Shown here one piece after another: positions 1-9,134 of a stretch of DNA of 22,849 nucleotides. The position numbers and the translations under genes are program-made. Below the pieces are notes generated by a model. That model had not been told where the DNA came from. It worked only from the letters and a program-made list of their open reading frames with translations, and made no database searches. The DNA is from Coptodactyla brooksi. Its lineage: Eukaryota; Arthropoda; Insecta; Coleoptera; Scarabaeidae. The stretch spans positions 1 to 22,849 of the forward strand of contig JAWQRM010000423.1 of NCBI GenBank assembly GCA_033557675.1, read 5' to 3'. Every line of letters starts with the position of its first letter. Position 1 is the stretch's first letter.

Positions 1-461
1 ATTCTGATGGATCTTGACGGCTTTTTGTAGCCAATCTATGCTATTTTTGCTGGTTGGTTCGTCCATCCATCTCTCCGTCTGTATTGTTTTTAGATTGCCA
101 TGTTAGACTGAGTAAAACAATACTTTACGTGCAAGCTAATTATCATATAATCTGGTCATAATAAGGATTTCGTAAAAACTGTACATATGGTACTTAACCT
201 AAACATTTTTTGATTTTTTTGCAACTTTTTAACAAAATATATTTTTGTAATCTACATAAAATAAAAACTAAAGAATAGCACATGCTTAAAATGAACAGTT
301 CTCGAGTTATAAGCATAATTGATAAAAATACAGTCCTATGGGACAAGAAGGTATTTCATTCTTAATCTCAGGTATTATTGTCGCCTTTAGAAAGAAATGT
401 TTCAAATAAAGGTTGTATGATGTCGAACTCTTCACAATTTGAAATAGTTTTCAAATACACA
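1..461. other. No gene seen
   Basis: AT-rich DNA, probably intronic to CNOT1 or intergenic. I see no recognisable element or exon in it. Confidence 0.5.
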
Positions 462-520
462 GGATGTTCGGTTTATTTTAAAAAGTATCCAACTTCAGAT
501 TTTTAAATGGAACACCTGCA
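462..520. repeat. Transposon-terminus-like short inverted repeat
   Basis: ACAGGATGTTC at about 462 and GAACACCTGC near 509 form imperfect inverted ends around a 35-bp AT-rich core. AAATGGAACATCCTGTAAT at about 4923 repeats this end motif. Confidence 0.4.
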
Positions 521-789
521 TATTATTATATTTTTGAAGTCCTTATAAGATTTGAGGGCCATTTTAATTGTTATACATCAGTTCTAATTCATACCGTTTG
601 GGCATTATTACACATTTTTGGAAGAAGATGACAGGTACGAATGGAAATTTTTTTTATAAATTCTTTTTTATATTTAAACGAGGGGCAAGGTAACAGAAAG
701 CCATGTACGATATACAGCTTCTAGTTCAATCTGGTTTTTCTTGTACGAAATAAAACACGATTTTTATATAACAGATTCTAGATCTAATC

Positions 790-1480
790 AATTATGCATT
801 TTCTATTTTCTTCAATAACTTTTTGCCATTTTTCAAGTGAGACTTCACAGCATCATCATAGTTGAAAGTTTCACTATTCAAGAAGTTTTGTAAGGATTGA
901 AATAAATGGTAACCTGATGAAGCAAGGTCAGGGCTATATGGTGGATGTGACATCACTTCACAACCAAGCTCCATTAATTTTCAATGAGTTGCTAAAGATA
1001 TGTATGGTGTAGTGTTGTGATGGTGAAATTTGATTCCTTTTCTTTGATTGCTTCATTTAATTTCAGTTTGAATTAATCGTTTGGTTCTTAAGTACACACC
1101 TTTGTAATGCCACTAAATCGACAATAATGTTGTTTTGATGCTATTCCAAACACTAACTCTCCACTCCTCATCACCACTCCACTCCTCCTTACCATTTGTT
1201 TCAAAAATGGAATGTTTTCATTATGCTTATTGTGTAAATACAAGGCAGATGTTGATGTCTTGTGTTTAATATGAATAAATCTCTTTCAATTAACGCGGAT
1301 CCCAAATATCGAACTTTTTAATGAGTCTAAGCTTCTGCAAATGCTTGTTAATGGGTGATAAATGAACTTGGAACATTTGACTAATCTCACATGTTGAAAT
1401 ACGGTGATCTGATTCGATTATGCCTTTGATTTTATCATCATCAATTGGTTGGTCATTTTTGAATGAAAAATTTATGAAAA
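790..1480 (-). mobile_element. Decayed mariner transposon (DD34D-type transposase remnant)
   Basis: Translated on the minus strand, fragments follow mariner transposase in the right order. The helix-turn-helix part is near 1310-1450 (ISTCEISQMFQVHLSPINKH, then LQKLRLIKKFDIWDPR). The middle is near 1000-1150 (NQRKGIKFHHHNTTPYISLA). The C-terminal part is at 792-974 (HPPYSPDLASSGYHLFQSLQ). Stops and frameshifts interrupt it. In active mariners the middle motif is HHDNARPH; here the catalytic Asp is replaced by His. I could not place the terminal inverted repeats. Confidence 0.85.
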
Positions 1481-1694
1481 TAAAAAAACCAGAATATGAT
1501 GAAAATGCTCGTTTTTACACGTAAGTAAATAAATTTACATGTAAGTTAGTTCGAAAGCAGGATTATGGAGACTGCTAGAAAATGCTAAAAGATGTAAATC
1601 GTTTCATTGATAGAAGTCATTCAAAAAAATTACCAAAACTATCAATTTGAAAAAACCGAAATTCCTTTTACAGCAGTCCGATACTACTTTTTCT

Positions 1695-1741
1695 AGTAAT
1701 ATAACTATAAATATTACTATTTAAGTAATATTTATATTACT
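1695..1741. repeat. AT-rich palindrome
   Basis: A 47-base near-perfect palindrome of AGTAATAT and TAAATATTACT blocks, arms meeting at about 1718. CTAGTAATAT occurs again just downstream (about 1747). It could extrude as a hairpin or be a MITE core. Confidence 0.6.
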
Positions 1742-2135
1742 TTTCCTAGTAATATTTTTACTGTGTAGTTTTTACATCAATTAATTTTCTATTGGATTCA
1801 ATGGTATGATTTGTTTTTGAGGCAAACCAATGACTTAAACAGATTCGGAGGCAAATGAAAACAAGCATCAAGCTTCAGTACTTTAATCATTGTCTTATTA
1901 AAATGTCTTATTTCTAAAGCTTGTTTTTTAAAATTTTGACGTTAATAAGAATGGTTTCAACCATTATGTCCACAGTACTTAAGAATTAACGAAGAACATG
2001 TCCCAGAATAGTTGCATACTTTTTTCAAAATGCGTTTTGCAATATTGACTTTAAATTGATAAAAAATAAATTTCTTGTTTTTCGTGCGAATGTACAAAAC
2101 AATAAAAAATACTGATAAAACTAATGCGATGTGCA

Positions 2136-2252
2136 AGGTAATTATAAAGTAAGGGATATATTTGAACTTATAATATATTTTTAACAAGTCAAATTAATAA
2201 TAAAAAGTAAATGGAATCTAGTTATTTAGATAACGGGGTTTTAGTGCATCTA
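2136..2252 (+). repeat. Left terminal inverted repeat of the 2.1-3.5 kb element
   Basis: Matches the reverse complement of 3347-3461 over about 115 bases with scattered mismatches. Shared cores include ATAAAGTAAGGG, AATATATTTTTAACAAGT and AAAAAGTAAATGG. Confidence 0.9.
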
Positions 2253-3346
2253 TAGAAAACAAAAGAATTGTCGTGTCAACTATTAATAAAAGTGTCAAAC
2301 GAATTTATTGTAATTAAGAGAATTGTTCTCAAAATAAAACTCGCGTAAACGTAAATTGTAACAATTTGAACATGGATGTGCTAAGAAGAATTGGTTTAGT
2401 GCAATGTTATTATGAATGCGGTAAAAATTACACTGAAATTAGGAAAATTTCGTACGAAAATAGGTTTGAGAGCCGGGCCTTGCCAAATGAAGGCGTACCG
2501 CAATTTGATGAGCAAATTTAGAAGAACAAGGTCTGTACATGACCTTCTGAGATCACGAAGATCAAAGATTAGTGATGTCCAAGTTGTAAAAATTCTTCAG
2601 GAAAATCAAAACGTAGGCAATACTAATCCCCTACTAATCAGTAATGTGAATGTGATATCAAAACGATCCTAAAAATATTTCCCTATACACTGTAAATGCT
2701 GTTTGAATTAAAGGATGCAGATTTTGCTCTGAGGTACGATTTTTCGACAGATGAGATGAATTTCTCTCTTAATGGTGGAGTTAATACTCAAAACTGTCGA
2801 ATATGGTCAACAGAACATCCTCATGAAATCTTTCAAGAAGGTCTTACGGTTGGTATGGTTTCACAGCTAATTTCATCATTGGTCCATACTTTTTGGAGGA
2901 AATTCAGAATGGAGAAGCTGTACCAGTAACTGTTAATGGTGAACGATACCTGCAAATGTTACGGGATTATGCAATTCCACAGTTGCAAAACGAGCACGAA
3001 AGAATCGAACACGTGATTTTTATGCAGGATGGAGCACCTCCGCACATTTACCGACCAGTTAAAGAATTGTTAATTGCGGTTTTTCAAGATCGTTTTATAA
3101 GCAGACATTTTTGCATATCCATGACCACCAAAATCACCAGATCTTAATCCAGTGGATTAATTAAAAAATTTGGTGCTTAGAACATGGCCAAAAACGCTGG
3201 AGGAATTAAAGGACAGCATTAGACAGCAAATTCATGCAATTCAACCAGAAATGCTGAATAGTGCTATATACAATTTGGAGGAATGGTTGATAATTTTTCA
3301 ACAACAAAATGGAGATCGTATCCAGCATTTGCAATAACCAGTGTTT

Positions 3347-3461
3347 GATGCCATAAATCCCATTATCTAAGCAACTAGATCCCATTTACTTTTTGTTATT
3401 AATTTTACTTGTTAAAAATATATTACAAGTTAAAATATACCCCTTACTTTATGATCACCCC
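3347..3461 (-). repeat. Right terminal inverted repeat of the 2.1-3.5 kb element
   Basis: Inverted partner of 2136-2252, starting just after the transposase stop (about 3336). I could not assign a clean TA target duplication from the flanks. Confidence 0.9.
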
Positions 3462-3589
3462 ATGTAGTAAATAGCAATAGGAAAGCTAACAATGAATATA
3501 TGATGAATATCTAGTTTGTGTCTAAAGCTTGTACATTATTATTGCTAAAAATAATGATTAACATTATTAACAGATTTAAGAGTTTACAT

Positions 3590-3818
3590 ATAATTAATTA
3601 ATTGCTTTTTAGTAAACAAGAAAATAATTTGACCTCCAAGCAGGAATCGAACGGGAATATTTTTCCTCATTCGAAACCCAAATATTTGTAAGATTGGGGA
3701 GAACCCCAAATAGCTTAGATTGCTCAGGCACGAGCACTTGTCGTGATGGCAGAGGTCGTAGGTTCGGTTTCTGCTCGGGGGCTGTTTGTTTTCTTGTTTA
3801 TCAAAAACTAATTAATTT
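3590..3818. repeat. tRNA-like SINE foldback
   Basis: On the plus strand TAGCTTAGATTG (about 3711) resembles a pol III box A and GGTTCGGTTTC (about 3761) a box B, with tRNA-like spacing of some 50 bases. A second box B lies inverted at about 3643-3652 (GTTCGATTCC on the minus strand). Each is followed outward by a similar tail: G-rich, then TTTTCTTGTTTA, then an AATTAATT run. The arms (about 3593-3660 and 3757-3815) form an inverted repeat. It is either two SINE copies head to head or a MITE that took up tRNA sequence. A functional tRNA gene is unlikely because no cloverleaf with a clear acceptor stem closes. Confidence 0.65.
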
Positions 3819-3977
3819 CATAACTGCTATAACAATAGCAAATTCATACCAATAAAATAACTAATGCACAAAATTATAAGTATGTGTTTTAATTGCCACT
3901 TATTACAATAATATATAATTGCCATACTCAAAATATAATAAATCTATATTAATAATATATTGTCCATAAATCATGTA

Positions 3978-4271
3978 CTACTTTTTCTGTTGTGCAAGAA
4001 TTCTTTCTCTTAATGCGAGAGCGGCTGCCTGAATTTTCGAATTTAAAGGAACTCCGCTGTGTGATCCTATTTTCTTCGCTAATCTCGTTTTTCTTTCACC
4101 GCTATGTTCGTCCGTGTGGTGTTTTGCAAGAGCGGCGAATGTTCGAAATTTTTTATCGCAATTTTGACACTTCAGTAAATCTTTCGACTCTGAAGGCGTG
4201 AGCGGCGCTGATACGTCCCCCGCAGTATCTTGCGATGATTTTTCTATGCTGTCGGTCAATTTATTCGACAT
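3978..4271 (-). CDS. Small single C2H2 zinc-finger protein (97 aa), nested antisense gene
   Basis: An intronless frame starting MSNKLTDSIEK in the good context TAAAAATG; the in-frame Met 23 codons upstream (4340) is followed by a Phe-rich stretch that looks like leader sequence, so I prefer the inner start. Residues 1-35 are Ser/Thr/acidic and probably disordered. About residues 35-56 form one C2H2 finger, CQNCDKKFRTFAALAKH then HTDEH (C-x2-C-x12-H-x4-H). A basic stretch (GERKTRLAKKIG) and a helix-prone tail (AAALALRERILAQQKK) follow. I do not recognise the family. The composition is more balanced than the flanking DNA and no lesion is visible, which argues for a living gene. It lies opposite to CNOT1, probably inside its long upstream intron. 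No canonical AATAAA is obvious downstream on this strand. A retrocopy or an expressed orphan gene is possible. Confidence 0.65.
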   Translation of the reverse strand: MSNKLTDSIEKSSQDTAGDVSAPLTPSESKDLLKCQNCDKKFRTFAALAKHHTDEHSGERKTRLAKKIGSHSGVPLNSKIQAAALALRERILAQQKK

Positions 4272-4441
4272 TTTTAGAACAAAAATTAACAAAAATCTAG
4301 GAGAAACGAAAAAAAAAAACTGGAAATTCTGCACAAGCACAACGTTACTTGTCTGTTGTTTTTGTTGCTGACAGAAATGACGGTTATTCTAGTGATCCAC
4401 GCCAACTTGAATTTGATACCATCTGCTTCAAGTAAAATTCC

Positions 4442-4502
4442 CTAGATGATAGTTATGCAACCTGCATTGCACATAAGTGTTTACTGTTGCATGTAGTATC
4501 TA
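4442..4502. repeat. Short imperfect hairpin
   Basis: CTAGATGATAGTTATGCAAC (4442-4461) pairs imperfectly with GTTGCATGTAGTATCTA (4486-4502). It could be a small foldback or a transposon scar. Confidence 0.4.
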
Positions 4503-4640
4503 AATGATACTATATGTGGAGTTCCTTAACTATATTTAATACGTCCTGTGCTTTTTAACTATCACTTCACCGCAAGCTATACACTTTTATACACAGCCTT
4601 CCATAGTGCATTTCATTGCTTGTTGTAAAGTAAAAAAAAC

Positions 4641-4790
4641 TTATCTAAAATCTTCAAATAGCTTTTCTTCCTTGCTTCGTCTTAAGCATTGTGAGTTCCT
4701 TGTACTTCGATGAATCATTGACGAGTATTGTTTTTCTAATCGTAGTCGATACGTTTCAACCTTTTCAAGATTGGTGGAAGGACACTTTTC
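4641..4790 (-). repeat. Copy of the Penelope-associated repeat
   Basis: TTCCTTGCTTCGTCTTA, GACGAGTATTGTTTTTCTAA and GTCGATACGTTTCAACC align in order with 6828-6935. The same sequence occurs inverted at 7450-7521, giving three copies in the window. The copy is short and its reading frame (minus strand, 4641-4883) has no recognisable domain of its own. Confidence 0.6.
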
Positions 4791-4912
4791 TCCTTTATTT
4801 ATGGAAATACAATTTTTAAATTTGGTATATCGCTTATAGGAATTGAACATCAATGTGTAACGTGTAAATGATTTTTCTATCACTTAACGTTTTACCAGAA
4901 GTGACATTAGCT

Positions 4913-4940
4913 TTTTATTTTTAAATGGAACATCCTGTAA
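4913..4940. repeat. Isolated copy of the terminus-like motif
   Basis: TTTTTAAATGGAACATCCTG repeats the end of the 462-520 structure almost exactly. It is likely a scar of a transposon end. Confidence 0.4.
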
Positions 4941-5261
4941 TTATAACATTTCTGGATTATGCACAATTTTCTGAATTCAACAATACCACGTAACTGTCAT
5001 TCAGTTACCAAAATTATTATTTTTATTTAAATTTGCTTTTTATTAAAATTAATGAAATAACTTAGTTGACGGAGGAAAGCAAATTAACTCTACCTTGATG
5101 GCTTACAATGCCCTTCCAGACATTATTTTAATCGCCTAGAAATGTTTTAATGGGAAATAAACAGAAATTAATTAAATTAATTTCGTCTTCAAATTGATGA
5201 AATGAATAAAATTGGTATGGAAATAAAATGTAGAAGAAAAATAAACAAACAATCTTAATTA
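4941..5261. other. No gene seen
   Basis: AT-rich DNA between the terminus-like motif and the 3' end of the second DUF4817-type element. It may hold that element's unrecognised end. Confidence 0.5.
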
Positions 5262-6300
5262 CTAAAGTAAATGTTCAAAATGTCCACCATTTACAATAAT
5301 GCGCTTTTGGATGCTTTTTTCTGAACTGCAAATTGTGCTTGATAATTGTTGAGGTGTTATGCATTGAATAGCTCGCCTTACTCTTTGTTCCAAGTCTGAA
5401 CGGATCGTTGCGGTTGTGGTGTAGGCAGTGTTTTTTAAATAACCCCATATAAGAAAATCCAACGGGGTTAAATCGGAGGATTTTAGAGGTCACCTTATTG
5501 GAGCACATGTTCCAACCCACTTTGCGCCGGAGTTGTTATTAAGATACTGTCTTACGATTGTAGCGTTATGGATCTTGCTGGAATAGTATATCGTCTATGA
5601 GGTGCAATGGGAAATGTTCCAAGAAATCAGAGATTTCATCCTGCAATAATTTCAAATATCTTTTTCCCATCAAGTGTCCATTAGAAATTCTAGGACTAAT
5701 CAGTCATGTTCCGATCATTCCCGACTAAACTTTGAAACTGAAACGTCCTTGAAATCGACCTTGCATGAATAAATAGTGATTTTCCTGTGCCCTTGTATTT
5801 TGTTTATTAAATAGTCCTAGGTTAGTGAAATTTGCTTCATCCGTAAACAAAATTGTTTTCAAAAAGTTATTATTTACTAAGTTTCGTGAAATCCAGTTGC
5901 AGAATTCTAGTTACCTTGCATAATCATTGATATGTAGATGTTGATGTACTTAATATTTGTACAAACGGTAACAATGTTTTTTAAAGATTTGCAAACAGTT
6001 TCATAGCTAATTCCTAATTCAAACGCGACTTGCCTTATTGAAACATTTTTGTCTACTTCAACTCGAACTAACGCGTTAGTTTCTATTTCTTCCCCAGCAA
6101 TAAAATTTCCTTTTTTAGTCAGCTCCTTTCTGAATTCAACTTCTAGACGTTTAAAATAATTTCTAGCAGGACATTGTCGTTGAGGATACCGTTCTAAATA
6201 CAAATTTCTAGCAGCTTTTCCGCATGTTTTTGACACTTCAAAAATTAGTAGCATATCTGCTTTGTTATTGTTTAATTCAGCTGTGAAATCTGTTTCGTTT
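5262..6300 (-). mobile_element. Second DUF4817-type mariner-like transposase remnant
   Basis: On the minus strand the N-terminal domain (ADMLLIFEVSKTCGKAARNL, then LERYPQRQCPARNYFKRLEV; 5907-6260) is followed by a helix-turn-helix-like stretch. Broken catalytic segments come next: NFLKTILFTDEANFTNLGLF near 5810-5860, FQQD near 5590, TIVRQYLNNNSGAKWVG near 5515-5560, and SSDLTPLDFLIWGYLKN near 5410-5470. The last frame closes at 5262. Frameshifts separate the segments. The motifs differ from the 2.1-3.5 kb element (FTDEANF and DLTPLDFLIWG here, STDEMNF and DLNPVD there), so this is a separate lineage of the same transposase group. Termini were not found. Confidence 0.85.
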
Positions 6301-6852
6301 GATTAATGTATTTTGTTTCATTGTATTTTTCATTATTAGGCTAATAACGTCATCTTAGTATTTAAGTAATTAATATATTTGTTTAAAAACGAATTGATAA
6401 TTTATAATGAACGTTTACCCAACAGCCCTCCATTTAAAATTAGAAAACATGTATTTGGTAACAACTCTTGGTATACACCGTTAACTCATAAATAAAGCAT
6501 TTCTTTCAGATATGAGAATTTTTTGATGAAAACATACATTGCCTGCATTGTATTATGAATTATTAGCTATAAGATTTGTTTTTTTGTTAATAAATTATGC
6601 AAATGCCTTCTAAAGACAGATGTGTAAGAATAGGTTAATAATTTTATATGCTCATAAATATACTAAAGTTGAAATGTTTGTCAATTATTTTCTTGAAACT
6701 TTGACCTGAATCTTAAAAATGTCGCATCTTAAAACACTTGAAAAACGAGAATTCGTTCACAGGACCATTTACTCTGTGATTTTTGCAAAAACAAATTAAC
6801 AGTGACTGGTAATGTTTATATGTTTTTTCCTTACTTCGTCTTACCAGGTTGG
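6301..6852. other. No gene seen
   Basis: AT-rich DNA upstream of the second DUF4817-type element and before the Penelope-related inverted repeat. The last 25 bases belong to the repeat also found at 4641. Confidence 0.5.
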
Positions 6853-7085
6853 ATGTTTCTTAACGAGCGTTGTTTTTTTATTTGTAGTTGACATGTTTTA
6901 GCTTATCGCTGTTTTCAAGACTGGTGTGTTTTGTTGTTTTCTCTTACATATGCTTCATAGTTTCATACTTTTACCTAAGATTTTTTTGGTTTGGAAATTC
7001 TGCTCTCTATTTTCAGGTACGTGGGAATCTTTGTGGAGACGCTCTGCGTAATTGGAATCATGCTTGTGTTTTTAAATAGAATGTG
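6853..7085 (+). repeat. Left arm of large Penelope-related inverted repeat
   Basis: Pairs with the reverse complement of about 7165-7521. Matching runs include ATGTTTTAGCTTAT against the right arm's ATGTTTCAGCTTAT, then TTTTGTTGTTTTCTCTTA, TTGTGGAGA and CATGCTTGT. This arm lacks about 110 bp present in the other arm. Confidence 0.75.
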
Positions 7086-7164
7086 TTTTTTGTATGTATC
7101 ATTGAACTTTCTCTTTGTTTGTCTGATATATTTCATTTGACATGTGTCACAGCAGAATACATAG
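7086..7164 (-). mobile_element. Penelope-like GIY-YIG endonuclease fragment
   Basis: The minus strand reads IVFYVFCCDTCQMKYIRQTK then RKFNDTYKKH across about 7080-7185. This fits the start of the GIY-YIG endonuclease of Penelope-like retroelements, which have Cys-x2-Cys between the GIY and YIG motifs (CDTC here), then YIGQTKR and a downstream -EH-. The Gly of YIG is Arg here. The frame runs on into the inverted-repeat arm instead of the rest of the nuclease, so it is a dead, rearranged scrap. No reverse transcriptase part is visible nearby. Confidence 0.65.
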
Positions 7165-7521
7165 AACACAATATCACATATAAGAAAACAAGCATGTTTC
7201 CAACTTTGCAGAGTATCTCCACAAAAATTCCCATCCACCTGGAAGTAGACAGCAGAATTCTCAAATTATAAAAATTTTATGTAAAAGCATAAAGCTCAAT
7301 ATTCGTGAAAACCTAGAAATATTCAGAGAAACCCTAAAAAATCCTGCAATAAATATCTAGGTGAATACCAGTTCTCATCATATATTTGAACCAATTAAAC
7401 CACTACAATAAGACTAATCCACAATATATGTATAAGAGAAAACAACAAAACTTAGACCAGTTTTGAAAATAGCAATAAGCTGAAACATGTCGACTATGAA
7501 TAAAGAACGGTGCTCGTCTGT
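7165..7521 (-). repeat. Right arm of large Penelope-related inverted repeat
   Basis: Inverted partner of 6853-7085. In one frame both arms retain a similar peptide (STKIPTYLKIESRI from the left arm, STKIPIHLEVDSRI from the right), so the repeat may come from coding sequence of the element. Confidence 0.7.
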
Positions 7522-8030
7522 CAGATATAGAAACATTGAACCCATAATGTGATTACTATTTCTGAGTGATGTTCTCAGCAGAAATATACAGAGCTATACA
7601 TTAATTTCTATTAGTCGAGTTTCAAAAAACATTTATTATTCATGATTTCTTTTATGTTAAATTTATGTGGTCATGGTCATGTGTATTTACCCTACAGAAG
7701 TTATTTCTTGTTATCAATTTATACTGAAAAGTAAAAAAGTAACTTAATTATTAAAAATTAAAAGTAAATTAATGTTTATATTACTTAAACCAAAAGTAAA
7801 TTTAGACAATCTACGATAAATATCACCTTACAATATCTTCTCAACCATGTTTGGCATTTCTCAATTGAAATATTTGAAATTTATTTGTTTTATAGAAGGT
7901 TGGTTGCACACCCTGCAATACATTGCAACATGTTTTTTTTTAATCTACTGTGTTCAAAGGTTGAAAAAAAACTTATGATAACAAATGAAATAAAACTAAC
8001 TAATAAACAATAAAATATTTTTTCTTTTAG
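7522..8030 (+). other. CNOT1 intron, 3' end
   Basis: Intron sequence ending in the polypyrimidine tract and acceptor tttcttttag at 8030. No element was recognised. Confidence 0.7.
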
Positions 8031-9134
8031 ATCCTTATTGAAAAATTTGGGACACTGGCTAGGAATGTTAACTTTAGCAAGGAATAAACCGATCCTTCAA
8101 AACGATCTGGATTTGAAGTCGCTATTAGTGGAGGCCTACCACAAAGGTCAACAAGAACTTCTTTACGTTGTTCCTTTCGTGGCGAAAATCCTCGAATCCT
8201 GCGCTAAAAGCAAAGTGTTTAAACCGCCGAATCCATGGACGATGGCTATAATGAACGTATTAGCCGAATTACACCAAGAACAAGACTTGAAACTGAACTT
8301 GAAGTTCGAAATAGAAGTCCTCTGTAAAAATCTAGATATTGAGGTGTCTCAGTTGAAACCGTCAGATTATCTAAAGGATACGGAAAGGTTACGAAAAATC
8401 GAATATCAACTTTCGCAGCCACTAAAAAAGGATAATTCCCAAGTGGCGGTTTCCCAGTTGAATATTGCGACAACGAGTTTGAACGAACCGGAATTAGCTG
8501 CAGTTCCCGGACAAACCGCTAGTTCACCACCGGCAATGCAGAATAATAGCACAACGCCAACATCATCGGTTGCCGCGCCAGAACCGCGGTTCAGCTACGT
8601 GGACATCCAGCTGGCAGGAACCGCAGCCTTGCAAAACCATTTGACGATCAATCCAACAATTCTTTTATTCCAGAGTCAGCCGCAATTGAAACAACTTGTT
8701 AGAACGTCCATTGAACGGGCAGTTAACGAGTGGGTGCTTCCGGTAGCCGAGAGAGCGATCAAAATCGCCTTGCAGACTTGCGAACATATAATTCGTAAGG
8801 ATTTCGCATTAGACTTTGAGGAGAACCGTATGAGAATGGCCGCTCATTATATGGTTAGGAACTTGACCGCCGGCATGGCGATGATTACGTGCCGAGATCA
8901 GCTGTTGGCTTCTATTAACGCCCAGATGAAGGGTAGCTTACAAAGTGCAATGGTCGGCGCTACTACGCAACAGAAGGAAATGATCGATCAAGCTGCGACC
9001 ATAATTGCTCAGGATAATATGGAGCTTGGTTGTGCTGTTATTCAGAAGACCGCCATCGAGAAGGCTATACCCGAAATTGACAAGAGATTGATGAGCGAAT
9101 TCGAATTGAGGAAAATTGCAAGACAGGAAGGAAG
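8031..9134 (+). CDS. CNOT1: CNOT1 exon (first in window): end of MIF4G, linker, start of CNOT9-binding region
   Basis: CNOT1 is the large scaffold of the CCR4-NOT complex, which removes poly(A) tails from mRNA. The exon starts after a pyrimidine-rich acceptor (tttcttttag) with one base completing a codon, and reads [20 protein letters not shown], nearly the same as animal CNOT1 at the end of the CAF1-binding MIF4G domain. [19 protein letters not shown] and [18 protein letters not shown] follow. A poorly conserved Ser/Thr/Pro-rich linker comes next (about residues 140-190 of the exon). Then comes the start of the DUF3819/CNOT9-binding region ([39 protein letters not shown]). The open frame meets TAA at 9136, but the true end is the donor G|GTAAAA at 9135, leaving two bases of an Arg codon completed at 12787. 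Everything before this exon (about 1,150 residues by comparison with the human protein) is outside the window or not found in 1-8030. Identification comes from remembered family sequence and is very secure. Confidence 0.96.

Larger units (their letters stand above)
2136..3461 (+). mobile_element. Mariner-like element with about 115-bp terminal inverted repeats, transposase broken
   Basis: A 1.3-kb element bounded by long imperfect inverted repeats. Inside, from ATG 2372, lies a broken transposase of the DUF4817-containing Tc1/mariner-like group: an N-terminal helix-turn-helix (VLRRIGLVQCYYECGKNYTE; MSKFRRTRSVHDLLRS), then STDEMNFSLNGGVNTQNCRI, NGEAVPVTVNGERYLQMLRD, FMQDGAPPH and finally SPDLNPVD. 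All three catalytic-type acidic positions can still be seen (TDE, QDG, SPD), but the frame shifts several times. A segment before the first Asp is deleted, and a W codon before PPKSPDLNP has become a stop. The element therefore cannot make its own transposase. Confidence 0.9.

Noticed and set aside
1957..2187. 76-codon minus-strand frame with a hydrophobic segment
   Set aside because: It overlaps the left inverted repeat of the mariner-like element, is AT-driven in composition and has no family resemblance.
3700..3785. Possible true tRNA gene
   Set aside because: Boxes A and B are present, but I could not close an acceptor stem or anticodon arm, and a partial inverted copy lies alongside; a SINE origin fits better.
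3992..4201. 69-codon plus-strand frame
   Set aside because: It is the shadow of the zinc-finger gene on the other strand.
8246..8473. 75-codon minus-strand frame within the first CNOT1 exon
   Set aside because: Antisense shadow of a strongly conserved coding exon.
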